17,599 nt of DNA from Prevotellamassilia sp. (GCA_018383375.1 JAHAWW010000267.1:1-17599); one strand, 5' to 3'. Shown: positions 7,925-15,502, counted from the stretch's first letter. Notes: generated by a model not told the origin, from the sequence alone. Numbers and translations: made by a program.

Positions 7925-7961
7925 AAAGGATTGAGAAGTAGTTTTGTGTTATATAAATGAA

Positions 7962-8010
7962 AAGATTTTTGCCGGTAAGGGCTGGTGTCCCCATATTCCG
8001 GCAAAAACCT
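7962..8010 (-). terminator. guaB terminator
   Basis: TTTTTGCCGG at 7966-7975 pairs exactly with CCGGCAAAAA at 7998-8007. The pairing extends through one mismatch to AAAG/CTTT. An inner GGG/CCC pair could shorten the loop. On the minus strand the stem is followed by ATCTTTTCATTTATAT, a fair U-rich tail. It begins 16 bp after the guaB stop codon. Confidence 0.75.
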
Positions 8011-8025
8011 TTATTGGTGTCGCAA

Positions 8026-9507
8026 TTATTCTGAGCGGCTGTAGTTGGGTGCTTCGCTTGTGATGGTGATGTCGTGAGGATGGCTTTCCATGACGCCCGC
8101 GTTGGTGATGCGTGTGAATTTGGCATCGTGCAGACGCTCAATGGTGGCGGCGCCGCAATAGCCCATACCCGAGCGCAAACCGCCTACGAGCTGGTAGATG
8201 ACCTCCTGAACCGAGCCTTTGTAGGGTACACGACCCACGATGCCTTCGGGGACGAGTTTTTTCACCTCGACAACGCCCGACTGGAAGTAGCGGTCTTTTG
8301 AGCCGTTTTCCATGGCTTCGAGGCTGCCCATACCGCGATAGGCCTTAAACTTACGGCCGCTATAAATAATGGTTTCGCCCGGACTTTCTTCGGTGCCGGC
8401 CACGAGTGAGCCAATCATTACGCTGCAACCGCCTGCTGCAAGAGCTTTCACCACGTCGCCCGAGTAGCGCAAACCACCATCGGCGATGAGGGGAACGCCT
8501 GTGCCTTTGAGCGCACAAGCGACGTCGTAGACGGCAGAGAGTTGGGGAACGCCCACGCCGGCCACGATGCGAGTGGTGCAGATAGAGCCCGGACCAATGC
8601 CCACCTTCACGGCGTCGGCGCCGGCTTCGTAGAGCATACGGGCAGCGTCGCCGGTGGCCACATTTCCTACGACAAAGTCTACGCCGCTAAACGAAGCTTT
8701 GGCTTCGCGCAGGCGGTCGATGACAGATTTGGAGTGTCCGTGAGCTGTGTCAATGACGATGGCGTCGGCACCGGCCTGAATGAGGGCTTCCATGCGTTGC
8801 ATTGTGTCGGCTGTGACGCCCACGCCGGCTGCCACACGGAGTCGGCCTTTGTCGTCTTTGCAAGCCATGGGCTTGTCTTTGGCCTTGGTGATGTCTTTAT
8901 AGGTAATCAAACCCACGAGTCGGCCGTTGTGGTCGATGACGGGTAGTTTTTCGATTTTGTTTTCCTGAAGGATTTTGCTGGCACTGACGAGGTCGGTCTG
9001 TTGGGTGGTGGTGACGAGGTTTTCGGCCGTCATCACATCTTCCACCTTTTTGTTGAGGTCGGTCTCAAAGCGCAGGTCGCGGTTGGTCACGATGCCCACA
9101 AGGTGCATATCGCCGTCGACCACGGGGATGCCGCCGATGTGGTATTCGCTCATCAGGGCGAGAGCTTCGTGAACGGTGCGTCCGCGCTCGATGGTGACGG
9201 GGTCGTAAATCATACCGTTTTCGGCACGTTTGACGATGGCTACTTGACGGGCCTGTTCCTCGATGCTCATATTTTTGTGAATGACACCGATGCCGCCTTC
9301 ACGGGCAATGGCGATGGCCATAGGCGCCTCGGTCACCGTGTCCATAGCTGCGGTGACAAAGGGGATATGCAGCGTGATGTTTCTTGAGAACTGCGTGGAG
9401 AGGTTGACTTCACGCGGGAGAATTTCAGAATAAGCAGGAACGAGGAGCACGTCGTCAAACGTGAGGCCTTCCGTAACAATCTTGTCGGCAATAAAATCGG
9501 AAATCAT
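8026..9507 (-). CDS. guaB: IMP dehydrogenase (GuaB)
   Basis: A 493-residue enzyme, full length for the family. It oxidises IMP to XMP with NAD+, the first committed step to GMP. The barrel begins at TEGLTFDDVLLVPAYSEILP. Two CBS domains are inserted at about 95-210 (IGGIPVVDGDMHLVGIVTNR and KIEKLPVIDHNGRLVGLITY). The catalytic loop GIGPGSICTTR carries Cys310, and the flap includes KDRYFQ with the catalytic Arg-Tyr pair. The glycine-rich phosphate site IADGGLRYSGD is intact. I chose the ATG at 9507: a TTG nine codons upstream (9534) would extend the ORF, but that TTG is the end of the predicted -7 box, so it could not be part of the mRNA. The gene has its own promoter and terminator and seems monocistronic. 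Confidence 0.98.
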   Translation of the reverse strand: MISDFIADKIVTEGLTFDDVLLVPAYSEILPREVNLSTQFSRNITLHIPFVTAAMDTVTEAPMAIAIAREGGIGVIHKNMSIEEQARQVAIVKRAENGMIYDPVTIERGRTVHEALALMSEYHIGGIPVVDGDMHLVGIVTNRDLRFETDLNKKVEDVMTAENLVTTTQQTDLVSASKILQENKIEKLPVIDHNGRLVGLITYKDITKAKDKPMACKDDKGRLRVAAGVGVTADTMQRMEALIQAGADAIVIDTAHGHSKSVIDRLREAKASFSGVDFVVGNVATGDAARMLYEAGADAVKVGIGPGSICTTRIVAGVGVPQLSAVYDVACALKGTGVPLIADGGLRYSGDVVKALAAGGCSVMIGSLVAGTEESPGETIIYSGRKFKAYRGMGSLEAMENGSKDRYFQSGVVEVKKLVPEGIVGRVPYKGSVQEVIYQLVGGLRSGMGYCGAATIERLHDAKFTRITNAGVMESHPHDITITSEAPNYSRSE

Positions 9508-9531
9508 AGAAGCTTGGGTTTTTATTGCGTG

Positions 9532-9562
9532 CAAAAGTAACTTTTTCGCGCGACCTTAGCAA
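9532..9562 (-). promoter_or_regulatory. guaB promoter
   Basis: On the minus strand TTG at 9562-9560, 20 bases, then TACTTTTG at 9539-9532. This matches the Bacteroidota TTG/TAnnTTTG pattern. The expected start of transcription is about 15-20 nt before the ATG at 9507. Confidence 0.65.
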
Positions 9563-9643
9563 GCATTCAGCGGCGTTTTTCACTTTTTTGCATTTTAACT
9601 GTGCCGTTTGTGTCGATATGCGGCATAGTCTTTGTAAAGACTA

Positions 9644-9682
9644 AAGAGACAACCGGCGGGGTGGGGCGCCTTGTTGTCTCTT
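9644..9682 (-). terminator. manC terminator hairpin
   Basis: AAGAGACAAC (9644-9653) and GTTGTCTCTT (9673-9682) form a perfect 10-bp stem; inside it GGCG and CGCC can add four more pairs. On the minus strand the stem is followed by TAGTCTTTAC, moderately U-rich. It lies 63 bp after the manC stop codon and upstream of the guaB promoter. Confidence 0.65.
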
Positions 9683-9685
9683 AGG

Positions 9686-9743
9686 TTGTCTGTCTTTTTG
9701 ACTCTTAAGTCTTTTAATCTCTTCGACCCTTTGACTTTTCGTC
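9686..9743. repeat. Degenerate purine-rich short tandem repeat
   Basis: On the minus strand the spacer between the manC stop and its terminator reads as loose copies of an 8-9-base unit: GTCAAAGG, GTCGAAGA, GATTAAAA, GACTTAAGA, GTCAAAAA, GACAGACAA. The motif GA(G/C)TNAAAGA-like continues into the terminator stem (AAGAGACAAC). The copies are too diverged to call an active microsatellite. Confidence 0.35.
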
Positions 9744-9745
9744 TA

Positions 9746-11092
9746 TTAATCCCAGTCGTAGGGGAAACGGTCGATGTCTTCTTCGACGAGTTGGTCGCCA
9801 CTTTGCACCTCAATGAGGGTGAGGTCGGTGACTGCGCGTACGGCGTGTAGGCTTTCGCGGCGGATGTTGACCACGTCGCCTCGGCCCACGGTGCGTTCCA
9901 CACCGTCCACCACCAGTCGGCCGGTTCCGTCGACGAAAGTCCACACTTCGTCACGGTGGTGGTGGCGTTGGTAGCTGATGCCGTGACCGGCCGTAATGCA
10001 GAGTTCTTTGGTGAGGATTTGGTGTCCGTCGGGGAAGGTGTCTTTGCACACCACCTTATAGGTGCCCCATCGGCGCTCTTCATACATTGGGCGCACGGCC
10101 AAACCCTCGAGGTGGTTTTCGACGTCGTCGCAAGCCTTCAAGCCCGCCACGAGAATGCCGTCGGGACTGGCGGCCACCACGGCGTCGGGCATGCCGAGAC
10201 AAAGCACCGGGATGTCGAGTTCGTTAAACACGTGACTGCCTTTGCAGTCTGCCGCCACGCGGGCATTACCCAACACGCAGGCGGGTATTTCGGCCGTCAA
10301 GGCGTCCCAGGTTCCGATGTCGCGCCACATGCCATTGAAGGCTTTCATTTTGGCTGCCGTTTCACATTCGGCCACTTCGTAGTCGAAACTCGTGTGAGGC
10401 AGTCGTTCAAATCCGGATTCGAATGTTTCGCGAGAGGTCATGTCCAGGCGCTTGCCGAGATGATTTTTGAGATAGCCCAGGCGAAATGCAAACACGCCTG
10501 CGTTCCATCTTGCGCCCTCGTAGACCAACTTCTCAGCTTGTTGCGGCCCCGGCTTTTCGACGAAGCGCAATACACTGCGCAGGCCGCTGTTTATATCTTC
10601 ATCTTTTGCTGTAACGATATAGCCGTATTTGCTTGATGGTGAGGCAGGTGTGAGTCCTATCATAGCCAGTGTGGCTTCGCCGTTTTTCACGGCGGCGGCA
10701 ATGGCGTTGATGGTGGCGAAATATGCGGTTTCGGCATAGACGTCACAGGGCATGGCCACGACCACTTCGTCGTCTGGTAGTTGGCGTTCGATAGCCAATC
10801 GGGCAGCGGCGAGGGCGAGGGCCGGATAGGTGCCGCGGCGTGAGGGTTCGATCACTAAGTCTACGTTTTGACCAAACTGAGCAGCAATGATGTCGCGCTG
10901 GTCGTCGCTTGTCACGACGGTGACATCGCCTGTGAGTCCGGCTGTCTGCATTTGTCGCATCATGCGCTGCATCATCGATTCGCGCGAGCCGTCGGGAGCG
11001 GTGAAAAGTTTGAGAAATTGTTTGGCGCGTTTGCCGTTCGACATCGGCCAAAGGCGTTGACCTGAGCCGCCTGAGAGTAGGACGATTTGCAT
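9746..11092 (-). CDS. manC: Mannose-1-phosphate guanylyltransferase with C-terminal cupin domain
   Basis: A 448-residue protein that makes GDP-mannose from mannose-1-phosphate and GTP, a precursor for capsule, LPS and other glycans (and GDP-fucose). The N-terminal nucleotidyltransferase signature is MQIVLLSGGSGQRLWP, followed by KRAKQFLKLF, the acidic VVVAMPCDVYAE loop, and the FVEKPG motif. The C-terminal ~110 residues are a cupin like that of type II phosphomannose isomerases: ERRWGTYKVVC, then a QRHHHRDEVWTFVDGTGRLV-type metal-binding strand and LTLIEVQSGD. It is slightly shorter than E. coli CpsB/ManC (478 residues), so isomerase activity is uncertain. The ATG at 11092 starts exactly at the conserved MQIVLLSGG; the reading frame is open for 61 more codons upstream but those look non-coding. 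The nearest good promoter box on this strand is about 490 nt upstream, implying a long leader. Confidence 0.93.
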   Translation of the reverse strand: MQIVLLSGGSGQRLWPMSNGKRAKQFLKLFTAPDGSRESMMQRMMRQMQTAGLTGDVTVVTSDDQRDIIAAQFGQNVDLVIEPSRRGTYPALALAAARLAIERQLPDDEVVVAMPCDVYAETAYFATINAIAAAVKNGEATLAMIGLTPASPSSKYGYIVTAKDEDINSGLRSVLRFVEKPGPQQAEKLVYEGARWNAGVFAFRLGYLKNHLGKRLDMTSRETFESGFERLPHTSFDYEVAECETAAKMKAFNGMWRDIGTWDALTAEIPACVLGNARVAADCKGSHVFNELDIPVLCLGMPDAVVAASPDGILVAGLKACDDVENHLEGLAVRPMYEERRWGTYKVVCKDTFPDGHQILTKELCITAGHGISYQRHHHRDEVWTFVDGTGRLVVDGVERTVGRGDVVNIRRESLHAVRAVTDLTLIEVQSGDQLVEEDIDRFPYDWD

Positions 11093-11544
11093 AGATAAGT
11101 TTGTGAAATTGGGTGTGCTTCTGTGAAGGCTTCTATATTTGGCGAAATTAAGGCAAAAAAACTTATCTGCCAAATTTTCTGCCCGTATGGCCATTGTCCC
11201 GCTTTTGCTTCGTGGCCTTCGAGCCTTCGGCAGTCGTCGCTTACTTGTGTTCAAAAGTTGGCGTTGTCGTGACAAAATTCTCTGCGTTTTTGTATTTGTT
11301 AAGCAAAGGTCTAATCAAATACAAAATCCCTCATCATATGAAGTAACACTTTATGAAATACTCATAAATATTAAGCTAATAACGCATTATCTAAAGAAAT
11401 ATAATCCTTCGTGCTTTTCAGAAACGTCCGGAAGGCTCAAAAAATCGACTTCAATAGGTCTCGGTAAATCCTGTCATAGGGACAGTTGTTTCTGTCATAA
11501 GTCCACGAAAAACTGTCCTTATCCCCGTTAAAGCTCTGAAACAC

Positions 11545-11570
11545 AAAAAAAGAGGCTCGCAGCCTCCCTT
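11545..11570. terminator. Terminator-like hairpin in the manC/murF intergenic region
   Basis: GAGGCT (11552-11557), a CGC loop and AGCCTC (11561-11566) form a tight stem. On the minus strand it is followed by TTTTTTT (11551-11545), the classic intrinsic terminator form; on the plus strand by CCTTATCTTCTTTCTT, a weaker tail. It lies only about 15 bases after the predicted start of the minus-strand transcript, so it may act as an attenuator of that transcript, or serve a plus-strand transcript from the intergenic region. Confidence 0.55.
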
Positions 11571-11586
11571 ATCTTCTTTCTTACGT

Positions 11587-11617
11587 CAAAGTTACCCATC
11601 TCGGCTCGACCAACAAA
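11587..11617 (-). promoter_or_regulatory. Consensus minus-strand promoter, probably for manC
   Basis: TTTG at 11617-11614, exactly 19 bases, then TAACTTTG at 11594-11587. This is a full match to the Bacteroidota TTTG-N19-TAnnTTTG promoter and the only TAnnTTTG box on this strand between here and manC. The next gene on the strand is manC, about 490 nt downstream; a small RNA is the alternative product. Confidence 0.6.
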
Positions 11618-11627
11618 AGACAAAAAG

Positions 11628-11646
11628 TTGCCGTTTTTTTGCCGTT
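11628..11646. repeat. Tandem TTGCCGTT direct repeat between divergent promoters
   Basis: TTGCCGTT occurs at 11628-11635 and again at 11639-11646. The copies start 11 bases apart, about one helical turn, between the minus-strand promoter (11617-11587) and the plus-strand -7 box (11676-11683). This is a possible regulator site for one or both genes. Confidence 0.35.
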
Positions 11647-11675
11647 ACGGCCATACACCCGGCGGCGGTTTTTCA

Positions 11676-11683
11676 TAACTTTG
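11676..11683 (+). promoter_or_regulatory. Candidate -7 box of murF-alr
   Basis: TAACTTTG matches TAnnTTTG. No TTG is present 17-21 bases upstream, so the -33 part is weak or absent. It would give a leader of about 70 nt before the ATG at 11761. Confidence 0.45.
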
Positions 11684-11760
11684 CAATTCAGTCAGACGAC
11701 ACTGCCGTTTTGGCTACACCATTATTATATATAAGGAATTTTTTTCATCATTACCATCTC

Positions 11761-14235
11761 ATGTTAGGTCCTTGTTATCATATCGAGAAGGTCACCACCT
11801 TGATAGGCGCGCACCGCTATGGCGAGACCGACTGCCACATTCGCTTTTTGCTCACAGACAGCCGCTCGCTTGCATTCCCCGAGAGCACACTCTTTTTTGC
11901 CATACCCTCGCCACGACAAAACCCGGTGAAGTATATCCCCGACCTCTACCGTCGCGGCGTGAGAAACTTCGTGGTGGCCGATTTGCCTCAAGGCTTGACC
12001 GACACCTGTCCCGACGCCAATTTTCTCGTCGTGGTGAGTCCGCTCAAGGCTTTGCAGCGACTGGCCGAGCGACATCGCGAGGAATATGACGTGCCTGTGG
12101 TTGGCGTGACCGGTTCAAACGGCAAGACCGAAGTTAAGGAGTGGCTCTATGCCTTGCTGTCGCCCGCCATGACCGTGACCCGTTCGCCGCGCTCATACAA
12201 TTCACAGGTGGGCGTGCCGTTGTCGGTATGGCTCATGGGCGACCAGACGCAAGTGGCCGTTTTTGAGGCCGGCATCTCCAAACCCGGCGAAATGGCAGCC
12301 CTCAGAGACATCATTCAGCCCACGTTGGGCGTGATGACCAATTTAGGGACGGCTCATCAGGAAAACTTCAGTTCGATGAGAGAGAAGTGTCTGGAAAAAC
12401 TCTGCCTCTTCAAAGACAGCGAAGTGTTGGTCTATGACGCCGACGACCCCCTCATTGGCGCCTGTGTCGACGACGCCGGGTTTAGGGGTAAACGCATGGC
12501 TTGGTCGAGAAAAAATCCCTCAGCTCCACTCTTTGTCAAAGCCTTGACCAAAACAGGCGGTCACACCGACGTCGTCTATGTATGGCAAGGCCAAGACTAT
12601 TCGCTCCACATCCCCTTTGCCGACGAGGCATCGCTCACCAACTGCCTGCATTGCCTGGCCATGGCACTGTGTCTGGGGCTACCGGCAGCGGTCATTGCCG
12701 AGCGTATGCCGCGCCTCGAACATCTGGCCATGCGTCTTGAAGTGAAGGGCGGGCAGCGCGGTTGCACCATCATCGACGACGCCTACAACTCCGATGTCAA
12801 TTCGCTCGACATCGCGCTTGATTTTGTGAGCCGTCGTCGTGCCGCCCGCCGCGTGCTCATCGTTTCAGACATACTCCAAACCGGTCTGCCGGCCGATGAA
12901 CTTTATGCCAAGGTGGCCGAAATGGTACAGGCGCGAGGCATTGACCTGCTTGTGGGAGTGGGCCATGAGATTTGTCGTGCTCGCCACTGTTTTGAAGGGA
13001 TGAAAGACAAAGCCTTTTTCGCCGATGTCGACGCACTGATGGCAGACGGTCTGCTCGACCGCTTGAGCGGCTCCACCGTGCTGGTTAAGGGTGCCCGCTC
13101 GGCCGGATTTGAACGCATCACCGACCGGCTTTCGCTCAAAGTGCACGAGACCATTCTCGAGGTAAATCTTGGCGCCATTGCCGACAATCTAAACTTCTAT
13201 CGCTCACACCTGCGCCCCGAGACCAAGGTGACGTGTATGGTCAAGGCTTCGGCCTACGGTGCCGGCAGTGTCGAGGTGGCGCGAACGCTCCAAGACCGCG
13301 GCGTAGACTGCCTGGCTGTGGCCGTGGCCGACGAGGGTGTGGCCCTTCGCGAAGCCGGCATCACGGGCAGCATCATGGTGATGAACCCCGAAATGACTTC
13401 GTTCCGCACACTGTTTGAACACCGCCTCGAGCCCGAAGTCTACAATTTCGGTCTGCTTGAAGCCCTCATCAAGGCCGCCGAGCGCGAGGGCATACAGGGT
13501 TTCCCCATTCACCTCAAGCTCGACACCGGTATGCACCGGTTGGGTTTCAACCCCAAAACCGACATCGCTCAACTCATCGACCGCCTGCACCATCAGTCGG
13601 CCTTGATGCCGCGCTCGGTGTTTTCGCACTTCGTGGGTAGCGACTCGCCAGACTTTGATGCCTTCTCTGCCGAGCAATTCCGGCTTTTCGACGAGGCTTC
13701 GCTTCAGATTGTCCATGCTTGGCCTCACCGCATTTTGCGCCACATCTGCAACAGTGCCGCCATTGAGCGTTTTCCCGAAAGACAACTCGACATGGTGCGC
13801 CTCGGTCTGGGCCTCTATGGCGTAGACCCCATCGACAACCGTATGCTCCACAACGTGACGACACTCAAGACCACCATTCTTCAGATACGCGAAGTGGCAG
13901 CAGGCGACAGCATAGGCTATTCGCGCCGCACGTTTGTAGATCGTCCCTCGCGCATTGCCGCCATCCCCATAGGCTACGCCGACGGTCTCGACCGCCGACT
14001 GGGCAATCGCCGCGGTTATTGTCTCGTGGGCAACCAAAAAGCACCCTATGTGGGCAACATCTGTATGGACGTCTGCATGATAGACGTCACCGACATTGAC
14101 TGCCAAGAGGGCGACACCGTCGAAATCTATGGCGACCATCTGCCCGTCACTGTCCTCAGCGACCTGCTTGAAACCATTCCTTATGAAATACTCACCTCAG
14201 TCTCAGACCGCGTGAAAAGAGTCTATTTCCAATAA
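11761..14235 (+). CDS. murF-alr: Bifunctional MurF ligase / alanine racemase
   Basis: An 824-residue fusion of two peptidoglycan enzymes. The N-terminal half (about 1-460) is a MurF-type Mur ligase, which adds D-Ala-D-Ala to UDP-MurNAc-tripeptide: substrate domain with LLTDSRSLAFPESTLFFA, P-loop VTGSNGKT (Lys122), NLGTAHQENF, and DDAYNSDVNSL. The C-terminal half (about 461-824) is a PLP alanine racemase: Lys495 in MVKASAYGAG binds PLP, then LDTGMHRLGF, the catalytic-Tyr segment GDSIGYSRRTF (Tyr720), IPIGYADG and GNICMDVCMIDVTD. So the protein carries one enzyme that makes D-Ala and one that adds the D-Ala-D-Ala dipeptide. Such fusions are typical of Bacteroidota. I chose ATG 11761; the frame is open from TTG 11710, but those 17 residues do not resemble the family. 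An AAGGAA at 11733-11738 is too far upstream to be a convincing ribosome site. Confidence 0.95.
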   Translation: MLGPCYHIEKVTTLIGAHRYGETDCHIRFLLTDSRSLAFPESTLFFAIPSPRQNPVKYIPDLYRRGVRNFVVADLPQGLTDTCPDANFLVVVSPLKALQRLAERHREEYDVPVVGVTGSNGKTEVKEWLYALLSPAMTVTRSPRSYNSQVGVPLSVWLMGDQTQVAVFEAGISKPGEMAALRDIIQPTLGVMTNLGTAHQENFSSMREKCLEKLCLFKDSEVLVYDADDPLIGACVDDAGFRGKRMAWSRKNPSAPLFVKALTKTGGHTDVVYVWQGQDYSLHIPFADEASLTNCLHCLAMALCLGLPAAVIAERMPRLEHLAMRLEVKGGQRGCTIIDDAYNSDVNSLDIALDFVSRRRAARRVLIVSDILQTGLPADELYAKVAEMVQARGIDLLVGVGHEICRARHCFEGMKDKAFFADVDALMADGLLDRLSGSTVLVKGARSAGFERITDRLSLKVHETILEVNLGAIADNLNFYRSHLRPETKVTCMVKASAYGAGSVEVARTLQDRGVDCLAVAVADEGVALREAGITGSIMVMNPEMTSFRTLFEHRLEPEVYNFGLLEALIKAAEREGIQGFPIHLKLDTGMHRLGFNPKTDIAQLIDRLHHQSALMPRSVFSHFVGSDSPDFDAFSAEQFRLFDEASLQIVHAWPHRILRHICNSAAIERFPERQLDMVRLGLGLYGVDPIDNRMLHNVTTLKTTILQIREVAAGDSIGYSRRTFVDRPSRIAAIPIGYADGLDRRLGNRRGYCLVGNQKAPYVGNICMDVCMIDVTDIDCQEGDTVEIYGDHLPVTVLSDLLETIPYEILTSVSDRVKRVYFQ

Positions 14236-14262
14236 AACCAACCTTACAAATAAACATCAACA

Positions 14263-14311
14263 AAGCGGCCCGGCCACTTGCCTCCAAAGAGCAAGTTGAG
14301 CCGGGCCGCTT
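14263..14311. terminator. Bidirectional terminator between murF-alr and the WYL gene
   Basis: AAGCGGCCCGGC (14263-14274) pairs with GCCGGGCCGCTT (14300-14311), and inside it ACTTGC (14276-14281) pairs with GCAAGT (14291-14296). The two genes converge on it: murF-alr ends 27 bp before, the WYL gene 45 bp after. The U-rich tail is better on the minus side (TTGTTGATGTTTATTTG). Confidence 0.85.
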
Positions 14312-14356
14312 ATACATGGCCTCGTCTGAGGCTGTTGATTCAGTCTCGCCTAATCA

Positions 14357-15391
14357 TCAATCAAAATCTTCTCGTCTACTTTCATCATACATCTTGCAGG
14401 CTTCACTCAGCCTTTGGTGCATCTCTCGGACCAGGCAGCGTGGAGACATCACTTTCACTCCCGAGCCGTACGACAGCAATACGGAATAAAGTTCGACATT
14501 GACCACCACCACAATCTCTACCACGCAAGAGCCGTCTTTATGGCGTCTCAACAGACGCTGTGAGGGATGCAACGGTTTGGTCAGAATATAGTCGCTTTGC
14601 TCTGCCGATGCCCAAATCTTAATGCGTTGAGACTTCAGGCCAGAATTTTTGGTCACGCCGATGACATCGTCGAAAAAGTGAGACGGGTCGAAGTCGGGGT
14701 TATCGCGATAGGGGCTGTCTGAGGGACGAATGTCGATGATGCGGTCGAGCGCAAGGTTAAACAGTACGAGGTCCTTTTGTCGGGAGCCGTAGAGAAACCA
14801 CCGGTTGCGAAATTCCTTGAGCAGGTGAGGGCAGATGACGAAGTCGTGAGGCTCGCGCGCAGTGAACGATTGGTATGAGATACAAAGCGTCTGTCGATTA
14901 CGGATGTGGGCATAAAGCGGTCCGAGCCACTTCAAGCCTTTCAAGTTGGGCACATTGTCGAAATGTACAATCGGTCGTTTTGTCTTGCCCGTAAGTGCGA
15001 GTTTCTCTTCAAGCCGGCTCACCACGTCGCTCAATTCCATAAACTGTTCGAAGTCCTGGAGCTGCCGCAACATATCTACGGCCTCGTGCAGTCCCTCAAT
15101 GTCGTTTTTCGACAGCGGCATGCTCGTGATGCTATAGTCAGGGTCGGCATAGCGATAATACTTATGGTCGTAGACCTCTATCGGCGCATTATATCCCAGC
15201 TTGTCTGAACGCATCATCTGCAAGTCGGCCTGAATGGTGCGTACACTCACACCCCGCGAGATGCCTTCACAGTCGTAGAGCGCTTCACTGCAGGCCTCCA
15301 CCAAGTCTTCGATGGTCCAGCGACGGTAGCGGTTGCTGAGGCAGTTGTCTATTGTTTTGTAGCGGATTAAAGCGTTTTTATTTGCAGGCAT
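14357..15391 (-). CDS. WYL-domain transcriptional regulator
   Basis: A 344-residue protein. The N-terminal ~75 residues look like a winged-helix DNA-binding domain (RYKTIDNCLSNRYRRWTIED, then VSVRTIQADLQMMRSD, the likely recognition helix). A linker is followed by a WYL domain at about 155-240 (LGPLYAHIRNRQTLCISYQS, then NRWFLYGS, where the family's W-Y-L reads W-F-L, and LALDRI). The C-terminal ~80 residues fit the WCX extension (RIKIWASAEQSDYILTKPLHPSQ onwards). WYL regulators bind nucleotides or single-stranded nucleic acid, and some control DNA-damage or phage-defence genes, but there is no defence gene here. Its ligand and targets are unknown. The ATG at 15391 gives a family-like N-terminus. 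It is monocistronic, separated from ade by a terminator, and has a palindrome upstream that could be its own operator. Confidence 0.88.
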   Translation of the reverse strand: MPANKNALIRYKTIDNCLSNRYRRWTIEDLVEACSEALYDCEGISRGVSVRTIQADLQMMRSDKLGYNAPIEVYDHKYYRYADPDYSITSMPLSKNDIEGLHEAVDMLRQLQDFEQFMELSDVVSRLEEKLALTGKTKRPIVHFDNVPNLKGLKWLGPLYAHIRNRQTLCISYQSFTAREPHDFVICPHLLKEFRNRWFLYGSRQKDLVLFNLALDRIIDIRPSDSPYRDNPDFDPSHFFDDVIGVTKNSGLKSQRIKIWASAEQSDYILTKPLHPSQRLLRRHKDGSCVVEIVVVVNVELYSVLLSYGSGVKVMSPRCLVREMHQRLSEACKMYDESRREDFD

Positions 15392-15416
15392 ATAGAAGGA
15401 AAGGATAAGATAAAGT

Positions 15417-15424
15417 CAAATATA
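15417..15424 (-). promoter_or_regulatory. Candidate -7 box of the WYL gene
   Basis: TATATTTG matches TAnnTTTG and lies 26 bases before the ATG. A second match, TAGTTTTG, is at 15468-15461, overlapping the palindrome. Neither has a TTG at the expected -33 spacing, so which one is used is open. Confidence 0.4.
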
Positions 15425-15464
15425 CCGGAAAACCGCAGAGCCATTTCGGTGACACTGCTGCAAA

Positions 15465-15498
15465 ACTACGCAACCATTCTGCAATCTATTTGCGTAGT
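15465..15498. repeat. Inverted repeat upstream of the WYL gene
   Basis: ACTACGCAA (15465-15473) is the exact reverse complement of TTGCGTAGT (15490-15498), with a 16-base spacer. The spacer and flanks carry extra GCAA half-sites (TGCAA at 15480-15484, TTGCAA at 15515-15520). It may be an operator for the WYL regulator, or, since TTTTG follows it on the minus strand, a second terminator for ade. Confidence 0.55.
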
Positions 15499-15502
15499 CG
15501 TC

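Larger units (their letters stand above)
11093..11675. other. Divergent intergenic region between manC and murF-alr
   Basis: No convincing gene. The part 11290-11420 is strongly A/T-rich compared with its surroundings. A plus-strand ORF (from TTG 11139 to 11531) crosses it, but it has no recognisable domain and a non-coding look. On the minus strand a consensus promoter (11617-11587) is followed by a GC-rich hairpin with a run of seven T (11566-11545) and then by a segment with competing stems: GGACAGTT (11518-11511) can pair with AACTGTCC (11487-11480), whose CTGTC can alternatively pair with GACAG at 11496-11492 or 11475-11471. A plus-strand TATATTTG at 11134-11141 resembles a -7 box with poor -33 support. 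Confidence 0.5.

Noticed and set aside
11096..11103. Plus-strand TAAGTTTG box at the manC start
   Set aside because: No -33 element at the right distance and no gene follows in that direction; chance match.
11139..11531. 130-codon plus-strand ORF in the manC/murF intergenic region
   Set aside because: TTG start, no ribosome site, composition changes abruptly along its length, no domain. It crosses an A/T-rich spacer and structured elements read better on the other strand.
13204..14139. 311-codon minus-strand ORF opposite the alanine racemase half
   Set aside because: Fully antisense to conserved racemase motifs, with no recognisable domain; a product of GC-rich codon bias.
14357..15391. WYL gene as part of a defence system
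   Set aside because: WYL regulators often accompany phage-defence loci, but the neighbours here are murF-alr and adenine deaminase, with no nuclease, helicase, toxin or CRISPR sequence in the window.
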